Origin: Candidatus Nealsoniibacteriota bacterium
GTDB taxonomy: Bacteria; Patescibacteriota; Minisyncoccia; Minisyncoccales; MHMH01
Assembly: GCA_016181985.1 (NCBI GenBank)
Contig: JACOYG010000020.1
Location: 1-49,253, forward strand
Length of the DNA stretch: 49,253 bases
Reading direction: 5' to 3'
Shown: in pieces, positions 14,867-23,089 of the stretch
Position numbering within the stretch: the stretch's first letter is position 1
Layout of the letters: the number at the start of each line of letters is the position of its first letter
Notes under the pieces: generated by a model
Seen by the model: the letters and a program-made list of their open reading frames with translations, nothing else
The model's database searches: none
Told to the model about the DNA's origin: nothing
Made by a program: the position numbers and the translations under genes

Positions 14867-16123
14867 CTACTTTCTAAGTCCGAGGCAGTAATCACAGCCT
14901 TGGCAATTATCGTGCTTGTCGGAGCTTTCGTCTCCGAAATAGTCCAGAATTATTTTTCTTTTGCAGGAATTCGCCATAACATATTTTTCTACCTGCTTGA
15001 GCTTGTGATATTTCAGATCGCGCACGCGGCAGGCCTCTTCCTCCGGTTTGCCGCGTTCCACCGAATCTTCGTAGCTTTTGCGGATAAAATAATTTTGAAG
15101 CGCGCTGTCTGCTCCGCTGTGCAGCAAAACGCAGGTGGCCGGTTTGGAATCGCGGCCCGCGCGTCCGGCTTCCTGGTAATACCTTTCCAGGGTTCCGGGC
15201 ATGCCGGCGTGTATAACAAATCGCACATCGGACTTATCAATGCCCATGCCAAAAGCGATGGTGGCTACGATTACGGATAATTTATCTTTCATAAATGCTT
15301 CCTGGATAACCGTTCTGTCGTCTGTTTTTAAACCCGCGTGATAAGGCAAAGCGGAAATTCCGGCACCGGTTAAAAACGCGGCGAGCTCCTCTGCTTTGTC
15401 GCGCTTGCCCACATACACAATGCCGGGCTTTGGCAGGGATTTTACCAAGCGCAAAACTTCCGAGTCGCGCGAAAACTCATCCATCCAGCCGCAAGTTAAA
15501 AATCGCAAATTGGGCCTATCAAAACCTCTGATAAAAATCTGCGGATTTTTGAGGCCCAAACGCTCGGCGATATCGTCTCTCACCTCGGGGGTAGCCGTAG
15601 CGGTAAAGCCGGCGACAATGGGTCGTTTAGGCAAAGAATCGATGCGTTCTTTAATAACGCGGTAATCGGGGCGGAAATCATGGCCCCATGTTGAAACGCA
15701 ATGCGCCTCGTCAATTGCTACGAAATTTATCGGCATTTCCTGCAAAATCGAACTAAAATCGCTATTAAAGCGCTCGGGCGCAATATAGAGAATCTTTATT
15801 TTCCCATTTATCGCCTCGCCGATCGTCTTCTTAACTTCTTTTTCTGTGAGCGATGAATTGATAAAGGAAGCTAAAATTTTCCTTTTTCGCAAAACATCAA
15901 CCTGATCTTTCATGAGCGCGATTAAAGGAGAAATCACCAGCGTTATTCCTTCAAGAATTAACGCGGGCAATTGGTAACAAAGCGATTTGCCGCCTCCGGT
16001 AGGCATGACGGCCAAAGTGTCGCGGCCGTCTAAAATGCTTTGGATAATTTCTTCCTGTCCCGGCCGGAATTGATTAAACTTGTAATATCGTTTAAGTAAA
16101 CTATTTATCGTATTTTCCTTCAT
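14867..16123 (-). CDS. recQ: Short RecQ-type DNA helicase
   Basis: A 418-residue superfamily 2 helicase unwinding DNA 3' to 5'. Visible motifs are the N-terminal FRPGQEEII (motif 0), MPTGGGKSLCYQLPAL (Walker A), DEAHCVSTWGHDFRP (Walker B), GFTATATPEVRDDI (motif III) and YYQEAGRAGRDSKPA (motif VI). The C-terminus keeps the RecQ zinc-binding module (CKRKIILDYFG...NCQGCDYC) but stops there, so the winged-helix and HRDC domains of the roughly 600-residue E. coli enzyme are missing. Short RecQs are known in small genomes. A CGTATCA-containing inverted repeat lies upstream. Confidence 0.9.
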   Translation of the reverse strand: MKENTINSLLKRYYKFNQFRPGQEEIIQSILDGRDTLAVMPTGGGKSLCYQLPALILEGITLVISPLIALMKDQVDVLRKRKILASFINSSLTEKEVKKTIGEAINGKIKILYIAPERFNSDFSSILQEMPINFVAIDEAHCVSTWGHDFRPDYRVIKERIDSLPKRPIVAGFTATATPEVRDDIAERLGLKNPQIFIRGFDRPNLRFLTCGWMDEFSRDSEVLRLVKSLPKPGIVYVGKRDKAEELAAFLTGAGISALPYHAGLKTDDRTVIQEAFMKDKLSVIVATIAFGMGIDKSDVRFVIHAGMPGTLERYYQEAGRAGRDSKPATCVLLHSGADSALQNYFIRKSYEDSVERGKPEEEACRVRDLKYHKLKQVEKYVMANSCKRKIILDYFGDESSDKHDNCQGCDYCLGLRK

Positions 16124-16155
16124 GCTAATTAAATTAACGTGCTTATGCTTATTCT

Positions 16156-16196
16156 CGTATCATTTCGACATATCCATCGTATCATATTGATACGAT
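16156..16196. promoter_or_regulatory. Possible operator: CGTATCA half-sites upstream of recQ
   Basis: A perfect 9-bp inverted repeat, ATCGTATCA-tat-TGATACGAT (16176-16196), plus a third CGTATCA (16156-16162) lie 33-73 bases before the recQ start. The spacing suits a regulator site. The inverted repeat also covers the stop codon of the neighbouring Nudix gene. Confidence 0.4.
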
Positions 16197-16745
16197 TACG
16201 GTAATAATGAAAAGCCGGGATAAAAGTATCCCGGCTATGGTTGGCAAATCTTTGATTTGTCTTTTTTTGATCATCTCCATTGCTTCGGAGGGCGTAACCT
16301 CCATAACATCGATTTCCCGATCTTCTTCCAGTAATTTCCTGTCTTCCACTTTCAGAAGATTCCAAGCCAGAAATAAATGGCAGGCACAGCCGACGAAACG
16401 CGAAGTATCCTGGCTGAAATCGGATATTTCCAACAGATTGCCGGGGAAATAACCGGTTTCCTCAAGTAATTCCCTTGAGGCCGCGCTTTCGGGCGTTTCA
16501 CGACTAATGGAACCGGCGGGCAATTCAATTGAGATGTCGCCGAGCCCGGGACGATAATGCTTAACCAGAACTATCTTACTATCCTTAGTGATGGCAACGA
16601 TATGAACAGAATGCGGTTTCTCAAATAAATAGTAGTCTTTAATAATGGTGCCATCGGGGCGACGAAAATCTTTCTTAAAAAGTTTAAAAAACGTCGTTCT
16701 GATGCTGATCCGAGAGACTAATTCTTGCCAGCCCTTATTCCTCAC
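16182..16745 (-). CDS. Nudix hydrolase, ADP-ribose pyrophosphatase-like
   Basis: A 187-residue protein with a full Nudix box (GSISRETPESAASRELLEET, about residues 77-96), preceded by the IELPAGS strand, and the N-terminal strand-rich extension typical of the NudF-like group. It probably hydrolyses ADP-ribose or a related nucleoside diphosphate. The start is GTG at 16745, with GGGAGG upstream inside the preceding gene, an 11-base overlap. The 3' end is odd: a 10-bp perfect hairpin lies in the coding region (16213-16236) and the last nine residues are purely hydrophobic. Confidence 0.85.
   Translation of the reverse strand: MRNKGWQELVSRISIRTTFFKLFKKDFRRPDGTIIKDYYLFEKPHSVHIVAITKDSKIVLVKHYRPGLGDISIELPAGSISRETPESAASRELLEETGYFPGNLLEISDFSQDTSRFVGCACHLFLAWNLLKVEDRKLLEEDREIDVMEVTPSEAMEMIKKRQIKDLPTIAGILLSRLFIITVIVSI
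16208..16236 (-). terminator. Terminator-like hairpin inside the end of the Nudix gene
   Basis: AGCCGGGATA and TATCCCGGCT (16213-16222 with 16227-16236) form a perfect GC-rich 10-bp stem with a 4-base loop. On the minus strand TTTTCATTATT follows. It is encoded within the reading frame, before the stop at 16182. Confidence 0.5.
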
Positions 16746-17721
16746 TCTTTAATTCCTCCCTCGTAAACAACCCTGCGAATTCCATGCCTTCGCCAATAAG
16801 ATTTTGAATGTTTCGATAAATCAAAGCGTGGGCTTTCCTTAATTCTTCTAGGCTCCCCCTGACTCCGAAAGGAAGGTCGAGCGTGTATCCGCTTTTTTCC
16901 TTGGTAACGATTTTGCAGTCCGATCCCAGCTGCCCATTGATTTCCGGAACTCTTTTGTTTATTTCCTGCCCAAGTTTATTTATCGAAGCAATGATCCTTT
17001 GGAAACCAAGCGGGAACACTCCGTATTTTTCATCCGTCAAATCAGTGGTCTTGCCCGTGACCGGATCAAACGCTAAGCACCCTTCCTCAAAAATTACCGG
17101 CGGCCAGGCAAACGGAGGCTTTTCTCGATGAAACTTTGCCGGAATATTCCTCTTATTCAGCTGAATATATTCCAACACTTTCATGGTCGATTCTCGAGAA
17201 GCGCCGGTGGCAATGGAAATTGGCGGATGAGCGGTGTAGGGCCCTTCGCAATTCTTGATATATTCGGCGATTATCTTGAGAAAAGGCAAATTTTCTTTTA
17301 ATCTTTCCGCTTCCCAAATAACGCCGTCTTTATCAAAATAAATGGAGTGAACCAAACCATGCTTATTGCGCCACTTAGGATAAACTTTCGTCAAAAATTC
17401 CGCTACGGCTTCTGCGCTTCTTTTTTGGGAAACAAATCCTCCGCTTTCTTTAACAAGCTTTTTCACTTCTTCTTGGGCATTCACGGGACACATCAAGAAA
17501 GCTCCCTGCTCGTAAAAGGGAATCATTGATAAAAGCATATCGTCGGCATAGACTATCCGCCCCAAGAGAGCGTTAAGCTCCATCAATTCGCCCATAGCAA
17601 ACTCAACTCCCATATGTCGGCTCATGCCCGATGGCTTAATGTCAAGGGACTGGGGCCCTGAAACATATCGTATTTTCATTTTCTTAAAAAATCCTCCCTT
17701 CTTTTCTTTGGACATTAACAC
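16735..17721 (-). CDS. HAD-like phosphatase-family protein of unknown role
   Basis: A 328-residue protein not assigned to a named family. The centre resembles a type-IIB HAD phosphatase: FDKDGVIWE (motif I Asp-x-Asp near residue 129), ISIATGASRES (motif II region), and PVIFEEGCLAFDPVTGK, like the ENGA segment of sugar phosphatases such as mannosyl-3-phosphoglycerate phosphatase. A ~120-residue N-terminal part (SGMSRHMGVEFAMGEL...) and a ~90-residue C-terminal part are unlike that family. The start may be GTG 17721, ATG 17715 or ATG 17679, the last having GGGAGG upstream. It is coupled to the Nudix gene. Confidence 0.55.
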   Translation of the reverse strand: MLMSKEKKGGFFKKMKIRYVSGPQSLDIKPSGMSRHMGVEFAMGELMELNALLGRIVYADDMLLSMIPFYEQGAFLMCPVNAQEEVKKLVKESGGFVSQKRSAEAVAEFLTKVYPKWRNKHGLVHSIYFDKDGVIWEAERLKENLPFLKIIAEYIKNCEGPYTAHPPISIATGASRESTMKVLEYIQLNKRNIPAKFHREKPPFAWPPVIFEEGCLAFDPVTGKTTDLTDEKYGVFPLGFQRIIASINKLGQEINKRVPEINGQLGSDCKIVTKEKSGYTLDLPFGVRGSLEELRKAHALIYRNIQNLIGEGMEFAGLFTREELKSEE

Positions 17722-17746
17722 ATCATCACCCTTACGTCAAATAGAA

Positions 17747-19804
17747 CTACTTCACTTTCCATAAATAAACTCCGCCTTTTTGGAAAATGAGCTCAAATAA
17801 ATCGGGCTGGATTTTAATTTTATTGTAAAAATTACCGGCCAAGGGATCGTAACGGCCGCTTTCTATAACATACTTTATGCCGCTTATTTTAAATAAATCG
17901 TAAATCTCTAAGGGGCTTGCGTTATTTTTATACTCTAAATTTGTAATAATATTGAAAGTGTAGCTTGCGGGCTGTATTATTTTAAAATTGCGATACCAGG
18001 CAAAATAAGAAGGGTTGTCGGCCAGGATATAAAAATTCTTGTTTGTTCCCTCCATTAACTCAATTAGGTCAGCCATCTCCGGTCTGAATTCGTAAGCTTC
18101 CTTAGAATTAGGAAAAACAAAACCGCCATGGGCCAGGGAATAAACAGCTGCCAATCCCCAACCGTTAATGATTAGCAAGATAATAATATAGCCTGAAATT
18201 AATCCGAAAAAAATACTCTCTTTCAATTTAATTATCAATCGCCAAATTAAAGTAATAAAAATCAATCCTAAAATCGGCAGCCAGATATTCAGCCACGACC
18301 CTAAATGAAAAACTTCCGCATTTACCAAATAAACGCACCCTGACAAAAAAATTAAATATCTTGATTGCCGCTTGCGAGGCGAAATCAAAAAGAAGAAAAA
18401 AATACCAAGAATCAAAGCCGCAACTAAATTATGATTGTGAATTAATTGGGACAGCGATCCAAGACCATGGAACATCTTCTCAATAGGAGCGAAAAGCTGA
18501 CTTTTGGAAAAAAATAATTTAGTAGAAAATAACCCCCAAAGATTAAGAAAAAACACGAGGGACGAAAATATTCTTGATTTTAAATCTTGCAATCCTAGGA
18601 TGGCGTAAACCGCAAAGATTGCCAAAAATGGCGCAAGGTAGCGGACGAAACCATCGCTCACATTCGGCTCTAAGAAGAAAACCGTGAAAAGCAGAAGGAA
18701 AAATAATAAAACATGCCGGACCTTTCTCTGTTTCCAAAACCCGTAAAAAGACAGGACTATCAGAGGAAAAAACGAAGAAATCAAGGAATATGACGTTTGG
18801 GCTATTTTGGCTAGAATATTGCCGCCGGAGAATAGATGAATCGGACTGGCTAAGCGATTAACCGCTAAAGTCAAGTCATAATACCTGCCTTTAAAAATTC
18901 CGTTAAGTTGAGGAATAAGCGGATTATCAAAAATAATATAATTTCTTAACAGCCATAAAAATAAGGGAAGAGCTAATAACAATAAGCAGCAGTAGGGTCT
19001 TTTCAGATATAACTTATCCTTGATAAAAATCCAACCGATAGGCAAAAATAAAATAAGTCCGGTTTCTTTTGAAACTGCCGCTAAAACAGCGCTTAAAAAC
19101 AATAATAGAAAATAACGGGGATTGATTTCCTTTTGATATTTTTCAAAATAATAGAAGAAGGCGGTGAAAAAAAATAAAATAAAAGGCTCCTGCAAAGGAT
19201 GGTACCCTATCTCCAAAAAAAGAGGACTGGTCAACAGCAATAATATGCCAAAAATTATATAATTTTTAACAACGGCTTTTTCTGAAAGCCAGAGATAAAT
19301 CAAAAAAGCGGTGAAAGAAGCAAAAAGAAAAGGCAAAATAGCGATAACCCAATCGGCGAAGCCAAAAACGCTGAAAATACCGGCATAAAATATCGGTACC
19401 AGTGGCATTCTGCTGGCAAGCCCCATTGAAATATTTAACAGAAAATCAGGCATTTTTCCGTTCAAAACAATTTCTTTGGCCCAAGGCAAATAGGAATTAA
19501 TGCCCATGCCCTCAAAATATCCCTTAATTAAAAGAATGCCGCTAAGAAAAAGGGGGATAAAAATGAAAAAATATAGGTAATGTTTTTTCCATTCGATCCT
19601 TTTCCAAAAAAGAACCCCAAAAAACAAAAAGCCGGCCAGCAGGCCGAATATGATGAGTCCCTTGTTCAGTAAACCTATTAAGCTTAAAAAAAGAAGCAGG
19701 GAAAAAAGAAAATAAGAAACGAAAACCATCAGATCAATGGGATTAAATTTTGGGAAATTGAAAATTGACGATTTTCGCAAATTAAGATATGATAAAAATA
19801 ACAT
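17747..19804 (-). CDS. GT-C fold membrane glycosyltransferase (GT39/PMT-like)
   Basis: A 685-residue polytopic protein with about 13-15 membrane helices, beginning near residue 26, and a soluble C-terminal part from about residue 575. An acidic residue in the first large loop (YFEGMGINSYLPWAKE) and dense hydrophobic helices fit the GT-C superfamily that takes sugar from polyprenyl phosphate outside the membrane. The terminal soluble domain (FYILADNPSYFAWY...) is also common there. Its start is only 40 bases from the divergent polyprenyl-phosphate-sugar synthase-like GT2, a natural donor supplier. Confidence 0.75.
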   Translation of the reverse strand: MLFLSYLNLRKSSIFNFPKFNPIDLMVFVSYFLFSLLLFLSLIGLLNKGLIIFGLLAGFLFFGVLFWKRIEWKKHYLYFFIFIPLFLSGILLIKGYFEGMGINSYLPWAKEIVLNGKMPDFLLNISMGLASRMPLVPIFYAGIFSVFGFADWVIAILPFLFASFTAFLIYLWLSEKAVVKNYIIFGILLLLTSPLFLEIGYHPLQEPFILFFFTAFFYYFEKYQKEINPRYFLLLFLSAVLAAVSKETGLILFLPIGWIFIKDKLYLKRPYCCLLLLALPLFLWLLRNYIIFDNPLIPQLNGIFKGRYYDLTLAVNRLASPIHLFSGGNILAKIAQTSYSLISSFFPLIVLSFYGFWKQRKVRHVLLFFLLLFTVFFLEPNVSDGFVRYLAPFLAIFAVYAILGLQDLKSRIFSSLVFFLNLWGLFSTKLFFSKSQLFAPIEKMFHGLGSLSQLIHNHNLVAALILGIFFFFLISPRKRQSRYLIFLSGCVYLVNAEVFHLGSWLNIWLPILGLIFITLIWRLIIKLKESIFFGLISGYIIILLIINGWGLAAVYSLAHGGFVFPNSKEAYEFRPEMADLIELMEGTNKNFYILADNPSYFAWYRNFKIIQPASYTFNIITNLEYKNNASPLEIYDLFKISGIKYVIESGRYDPLAGNFYNKIKIQPDLFELIFQKGGVYLWKVK

Positions 19805-19844
19805 ATTACTAGGATATTTGATCTAATCATAACTATATCACGCC

Positions 19845-20513
19845 ATGAAAACAGTAGCAATAATTCCTGCTTTCAATGAGGAAAAAACTCTGGGAGGAGT
19901 TATTTCGGACCTAAAAAAATATGTGAACCAAATTATCGTCATTGACGACGGCTCAACCGACAAAACCAATCAAATAGCTCGAAGTAAAAATATTAAAATT
20001 TATCGACACTTGATCAACCGGGGATTAGGCGGAGTCTTAAAAACAGGCATTGAAGCCGCCCTGCAAAATGGAGCCGACATTATCATTACTATAGATGCCG
20101 ATGGCCAGCATGATCCGAGTGAAATTCCCAAATTAATCAAGCCGATTATTGAACAAAAGGCGGATGCCGTAATTGGATCACGATTTCTCACCCGCCAGCC
20201 GATGCCTCTTTTTCGAAGAGTGGGCAACATTTTCTTTAATTTCGTTACTTTTTTTCTTTTCGGAGCCAAAACTACCGACAGCCAATCGGGAATGAGGGCT
20301 TTTAGCAAAAAAGGAGCTCAAAGCTTAGAGATCCACAGCAACGGCATGGAAGTTTCCTCGGAAATACTGAAAGAAATCAAAATCAAAAAAATAAGAATGA
20401 AAGAGGTGCCGATTAAATCCATCTATACCGACTATTCTCTTTCCAAGGGGCAAGGATTATTGCCGGGTATTAAAACTTTAATAAAAATTTTATGGTCTTT
20501 ATTCAATTTTTAA
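19845..20513 (+). CDS. GT2, dolichyl/polyprenyl-phosphate sugar synthase-like
   Basis: A 222-residue GT-A enzyme: IIPAFNEEKTLG at the N-terminus, VIDDGSTDKT, ITIDADGQHDP (the DxD metal/nucleotide site near residue 85-87) and the SGMRAFSKKG segment near residue 148 that marks the DPM1-like group. It lacks C-terminal membrane helices, so it probably works with the DUF2304 membrane protein whose gene overlaps its 3' end by 22 bases. It likely loads a sugar on polyprenyl phosphate at the inner membrane face for the GT-C enzyme encoded next door. Confidence 0.87.
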   Translation: MKTVAIIPAFNEEKTLGGVISDLKKYVNQIIVIDDGSTDKTNQIARSKNIKIYRHLINRGLGGVLKTGIEAALQNGADIIITIDADGQHDPSEIPKLIKPIIEQKADAVIGSRFLTRQPMPLFRRVGNIFFNFVTFFLFGAKTTDSQSGMRAFSKKGAQSLEIHSNGMEVSSEILKEIKIKKIRMKEVPIKSIYTDYSLSKGQGLLPGIKTLIKILWSLFNF

Positions 20514-20827
20514 TAATCGCTCTCTCTGCCTTCGTAATCAGCCGGATAATTTTAAGTTTTAGAAGAAATAAAATCGGCCTCAAGGGTTTGCTTTTTTGGC
20601 TGCTGATTTGGTCAACTATCCTCACCGTTGTTTTACTGCCAAAAACCACCGGCTTGCTGGCTAAAATATTAGGAGTCGGACGAGGAAGCGATGCGGCCGT
20701 TTATCTGTCGTTGGTTTTAATTTTTTATTTTATTTTTAGAATATTCGTAAGGCTTGAAAAAATTGAATCCGACATCACTGCTATCGTTCGGGGAATTGCC
20801 TTAAAAGATAAAGACAACAGAAAATGA
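20492..20827 (+). CDS. DUF2304-family membrane protein
   Basis: A 111-residue protein with three hydrophobic helices (about 3-20, 32-50, 68-86) and a charged C-terminal tail (RLEKIESDITAIVRGIALKD), as in DUF2304 proteins that commonly follow a DPM-type GT2. A likely role is membrane anchor or cofactor for that GT2. The gene overlaps the GT2 by 22 bases and the next gene by ATGA. Confidence 0.78.
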   Translation: MVFIQFLIIALSAFVISRIILSFRRNKIGLKGLLFWLLIWSTILTVVLLPKTTGLLAKILGVGRGSDAAVYLSLVLIFYFIFRIFVRLEKIESDITAIVRGIALKDKDNRK

Positions 20828-22098
20828 TTGCGGTAATTTTAGCCGGGGGCTTCGGCACCAGGCTTAAAGAGAAAACAAAAAATATTCCCAAACCGATGTT
20901 AAAAATTGGCGGTTTGCCCATACTTGAACGCCAAATTAATTTATTAAAAAAATACGGCGTTAAAGAAATTATTATTCTCACGCATTATCTTTCTGAAGTT
21001 ATTGAAAAATATTTTAAAGATGGCGGCGGTTTTGGCGTAAAAATAAGCTATTTTAAAGAGAAAGAACCGTTGGGAACAGCCGGCGGCTTTAAGGAAATAG
21101 AAAACAAACTAAGGGATGACTTTCTAATTATTTACGGCGATACCATGCTCAATATCGATTTGAGCCGGCTCATCGCTTTCCACAAAAAAAATAACGGGCT
21201 TGCTACGCTGGTTCTGCACCCCACCGATCATCCCTACGACAGCGATTTAGTGGAAATAGATAAAAATCAAAGAATAATCGCCTTTCATCCAAAGCCTCAT
21301 TTCAAAAATCAATACTTCAGAAACTTGGTAAATACCGCCGTCTATGCAATGTCGCCAAAAATTTTAAGATATATCGAGAAGGGCGTGAAAGCCGATTTCG
21401 GAAAAAATATTTTTCCTAAAATTTTTAAAAAAGAAGCTCTTTACGGTTATCGGACAGCCGAATATATCAGAGACGTCGGAACCCCGGCCAGACTCCTTGA
21501 GGTTAATAGGGATTATAAAAGCGGAAAAACTGAAAGGCTTAATATAAAAAATAAAAGAGCGGCTATTTTTATAGATCGCGACGGCACCATCAACCGTCAC
21601 GTTGACCAGCTTTGCAAATTTGAAGATTTTCATCTTTTAAAAGAAACGGCCGAAGCCGTTGGAAGAATAAACGATTCAGAATTTCTGGCGATCGCTATTA
21701 CCAATCAGCCGATAGTGGCTATGGGCCTCTGCTCCATTGAAAAACTTGGACAAATCCATAATAAAATGGAAACTTTGCTCGGTAAAAAAGAGGCCAAACT
21801 GGATGGAATATATTTTTGCCCGCACCACCCCGATTACGGCGAAAAGTGCAACTGCCGCAAGCCGGAAATCGGTTTGGTCAAAATGGCTGAAAAAGATTTT
21901 AATATCGATTTAGAAAAATCTTATTTCATCGGCGACTCCTGGAGGGATATTCTTTGCGGAAAAAACGCCGGCCTAACCACTATCGGAGTAAGAACCGGCC
22001 GGGGGTGCCGAGGCATAAACATAAAGCCGGACTACTTTGCCAAAGATCTTCTTGCAGCGGTTAACTTAATCATTAATAAAAAACATGGAATTAAATAA
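20824..22098 (+). CDS. hddC-gmhB: Fused heptose-1-P guanylyltransferase and heptose bisphosphatase (HddC-GmhB)
   Basis: A 424-residue bifunctional protein. Residues 1-~232 are a sugar-1-phosphate nucleotidyltransferase (LAGGFGTRLKEKTKNIPKPM; YGDTMLNID metal site near 105-112; IRDVGTPARL). Residues ~246-424 are a GmhB-type HAD phosphatase: D251 and D253 in FIDRDGTINR, TNQ near 293, the zinc loop CPHHP...CNCRKPE (C332, H334, C342, C344) and GDSWRDI. Together these would dephosphorylate heptose 1,7-bisphosphate and transfer GMP to make GDP-heptose. The order of domains puts the later enzyme first. Usually these are two proteins. It shares an operon with the epimerase; other pathway genes follow at 23090-25428. 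Confidence 0.82.
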   Translation: MIAVILAGGFGTRLKEKTKNIPKPMLKIGGLPILERQINLLKKYGVKEIIILTHYLSEVIEKYFKDGGGFGVKISYFKEKEPLGTAGGFKEIENKLRDDFLIIYGDTMLNIDLSRLIAFHKKNNGLATLVLHPTDHPYDSDLVEIDKNQRIIAFHPKPHFKNQYFRNLVNTAVYAMSPKILRYIEKGVKADFGKNIFPKIFKKEALYGYRTAEYIRDVGTPARLLEVNRDYKSGKTERLNIKNKRAAIFIDRDGTINRHVDQLCKFEDFHLLKETAEAVGRINDSEFLAIAITNQPIVAMGLCSIEKLGQIHNKMETLLGKKEAKLDGIYFCPHHPDYGEKCNCRKPEIGLVKMAEKDFNIDLEKSYFIGDSWRDILCGKNAGLTTIGVRTGRGCRGINIKPDYFAKDLLAAVNLIINKKHGIK

Positions 22099-22972
22099 AA
22101 AACGGATATTTATCACGGGCGGCGCGGGATTTATCGGCTCTAACTTAGTCGCTAGATTAAAAAAACAGAATAAAATTACCGTTTACGATAAAAAAAACGG
22201 CGATGATTTGCTTGATTTTATCAAACTAAAAAAAGCAATTAAGAACCATGATTTTGTTTTTCATTTGGCTTCCAACCCCGATATCGCTAAAAGCGAAAAA
22301 AATCCCAGATTGGACATAGATCAAGGCATTTTGACGGCCTTTAATGTTTTGGAAGCCATGAGGCTGAATGATATCAAAAAAATTGCCTATACTTCGGGCA
22401 GCGGAGTTTACGGCGACCAGGGAGTAAAATATACCAAAGAAAGCTTCGGCCCGCTTTTGCCGGTTTCAATGTATGGCGCCAGCAAGCTGGCTTGCGAGGG
22501 TTTAGTCTCCGCCTTTTGCCATATGTATAATATGCAAGCCTGGATTTTCCGACCGGCCAATATCGTCGGCAAGGGACAAACTCACGGCGTCGGCTACGAC
22601 TTTATTAAAAAATTAAGAAATAATCCTAGGGAATTGACGATTTTGGGAGATGGAACGCAAAGCAAGTCCTATCTATATATTAATGACCTGATTGAAGCCG
22701 TGCTCTTAGCTATTAAAAAAGCAAATGATGAAGTTAACTTATTTAATTTGGCTTCAAATGGTTTTACCGATGTAAACACTATCGCTAAAATCACGGTAAA
22801 AGAAATGGGGTTAAAAAACGTTAAATTCAATTACACTGGCGGTTCCCGCGGCTGGAAAGGCGATGTGCCCAAGGTCAGATTAGATGTGGCAAAAATAAAA
22901 AAACTTGGCTGGCAAGCCAAGTTAAATTCGAACCAAGCCATCAGGCAATCCATTAAGGATCTGCTCAAATAA
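22085..22972 (+). CDS. Nucleotide-sugar epimerase (extended SDR)
   Basis: A 295-residue extended SDR with TGGAGFIGSNLV, the active-site TSGSGVYGD and YGASK (Tyr and Lys), and FRPANIVG, like UDP-glucose 4-epimerases. The Thr-Asp-Glu signature of 4,6-dehydratases is absent, so an epimerase or reductase is more likely. Given its position directly after the HddC-GmhB fusion, GDP-heptose or its derivative is a plausible substrate (inference). It overlaps the fusion gene by 14 bases and ends the transcription unit; a terminator follows. Confidence 0.8.
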   Translation: MELNKKRIFITGGAGFIGSNLVARLKKQNKITVYDKKNGDDLLDFIKLKKAIKNHDFVFHLASNPDIAKSEKNPRLDIDQGILTAFNVLEAMRLNDIKKIAYTSGSGVYGDQGVKYTKESFGPLLPVSMYGASKLACEGLVSAFCHMYNMQAWIFRPANIVGKGQTHGVGYDFIKKLRNNPRELTILGDGTQSKSYLYINDLIEAVLLAIKKANDEVNLFNLASNGFTDVNTIAKITVKEMGLKNVKFNYTGGSRGWKGDVPKVRLDVAKIKKLGWQAKLNSNQAIRQSIKDLLK

Positions 22973-22996
22973 TAACGTACGCGTTTAACAGTAAAT

Positions 22997-23029
22997 AAAA
23001 ATCCCATCCTTATTCGGATCGGATTTTTA
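22997..23029 (+). terminator. Intrinsic terminator
   Basis: AAAAATCC (22997-23004) pairs with GGATTTTT (23021-23028), and inner ATCC with GGAT, around a 6-base loop. The 3' arm itself supplies the T-run. It separates the epimerase unit from the kinase unit. Confidence 0.7.
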
Positions 23030-23071
23030 ACAATTGCGTCAATATGGAGGCTATTGTCAAAAAATAGGCGT

Positions 23072-23077
23072 TATACT
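23072..23077 (+). promoter_or_regulatory. Candidate -10 box for the hddA unit
   Basis: TATACT lies 12 bases before the preferred hddA ATG at 23090. No good -35 is seen at 16-18 bases (a TTGTCA lies only 12 bases upstream), so the call rests on the -10 and on the terminator just before it. Confidence 0.35.
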
Positions 23078-23089
23078 AGCATTAAATAT

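Noticed and set aside
16129..16365. Minus-strand frame of 78 codons between recQ and the Nudix gene
   Set aside because: It overlaps the Nudix coding region in another frame and shows no recognisable domain; the Nudix frame is clearly coding.
22085..22972. GDP-heptose 4,6-dehydratase (DmhA)
   Set aside because: The active site reads SGSGVYG rather than the Thr-Asp-Glu motif needed for 4,6-dehydration.
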